Source: Pseudomonas sp. RIT288 (GTDB lineage: Bacteria > Pseudomonadota > Gammaproteobacteria > Pseudomonadales > Pseudomonadaceae). From it: a stretch of 64,000 bases of DNA. This document shows, piece after piece, positions 63,917 to 64,000 of this stretch. Each line of letters opens with the position of its first letter. Position 1 is the stretch's first letter. The translations under genes and the position numbers were made by a program. The stretch covers positions 725,908 through 789,907 of the forward strand of contig NZ_JFYN01000001.1 in assembly GCF_000631985.1 (NCBI RefSeq). Reading direction: 5' to 3'. The notes beneath the pieces are model-generated. The model saw only the letters and a program-made list of their open reading frames with translations. It had not been told where the DNA came from and searched no databases.

Positions 63917-64000
63917 TTACTCGACCGCCTTGACCATATCTTCGATGACTTTCTTGGCGTCGCCGAACACCATCATGGTCTTGTCCAGGTAGAACAGTTC
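63917..64000 (-). CDS. pntB: NAD(P) transhydrogenase beta subunit, 3' end
   Basis: Only the last 27 codons are present. They read ELFYLDKTMMVFGDAKKVIE and end KAVE, the standard C terminus of PntB (domain III). The protein couples proton flow to hydride transfer between NADH and NADP+. The rest of the gene lies beyond the window. Confidence 0.88.
   Translation of the reverse strand, partial: ELFYLDKTMMVFGDAKKVIEDMVKAVE

Overview
The window is about 61-62% GC by eye. Gene content and order match a fluorescent Pseudomonas (P. fluorescens complex). It joins blocks that in P. aeruginosa lie on both sides of the replication origin: algB-kinB to metNIQ (PA5482-PA5505), the aa3 oxidase block (PA0102-PA0114), the prlC/osmC block (PA0059-PA0069), the trp block (about PA0035-PA0041), and a CoA-transferase next to pntB. 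PA numbers are from memory of synteny, not from a search. Ten REP-type inverted repeats, mostly in convergent or post-stop gaps, also fit this group.

Layout. 1-6.5 kb: a partial DUF1328 gene, a small membrane protein, algB/kinB and a CSS-EAL phosphodiesterase. 5.6-11.3 kb (minus strand): an amidase lipoprotein, a GGDEF cyclase, an EEP-family hydrolase, dsbA, cytochrome c4 and a small cytochrome c. 11.4-16.7 kb: engB, an ErsA-like sRNA, polA, a DUF2782 protein and thrB. 16.8-19.8 kb: the zinc-uptake locus znuA / zur-znuC-znuB. 19.9-25.6 kb: a lipoprotein, a large catalase and the methionine importer metN-metI-metQ. 25.8-34.5 kb (minus strand): a complete aa3 cytochrome c oxidase locus, with subunits II, I and III, Cox11, SURF1, heme O/A synthases and two SCO-like copper proteins. 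34.8-39.2 kb: a helical unknown, a SulP transporter, a beta-carbonic anhydrase and a radical SAM protein under a near-consensus LexA box. 39.2-40.3 kb: an AT-richer island with two related small DxDxDG (EF-hand-like) proteins, a possible micro-ORF and an imperfect inverted repeat. 40.4-44.2 kb: a three-subunit membrane gluconate-type dehydrogenase. 44.5-57.4 kb: a TpbA-like phosphatase, a YheV-like protein, prlC, a gamma-class carbonic anhydrase, a HAD phosphatase, lipoproteins, DUF1161 proteins, osmC, a luciferase-like monooxygenase, dodecin, an ElaB/YqjD protein and trpI/trpBA. 57.5-62 kb: a CigR/RcnB-like protein, a two-motif DUF4105 protein coupled to three DUF2388 paralogues, and an intact plus a broken DUF1127 gene. 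62.2-64 kb: an acetyl-CoA hydrolase/transferase and the end of pntB.

Themes. Envelope respiration and its biogenesis recur: DsbA, cytochromes c, the oxidase assembly line and the gluconate dehydrogenase feeding electrons to cytochromes. Envelope-stress and biofilm control also recur: AlgB/KinB, ErsA with a sigma22-like promoter, a GGDEF cyclase, an EAL phosphodiesterase and a TpbA homologue. Most of the window is conserved core genome. The least explained parts are the EF-hand-like island (39.2-40.3 kb), the DUF4105-DUF2388 cluster, and the AACTGTA/TTAACTGG motif field around the DUF1127 genes (61.5-62.1 kb). No tRNA, rRNA, CRISPR array, prophage or intact insertion sequence was seen.
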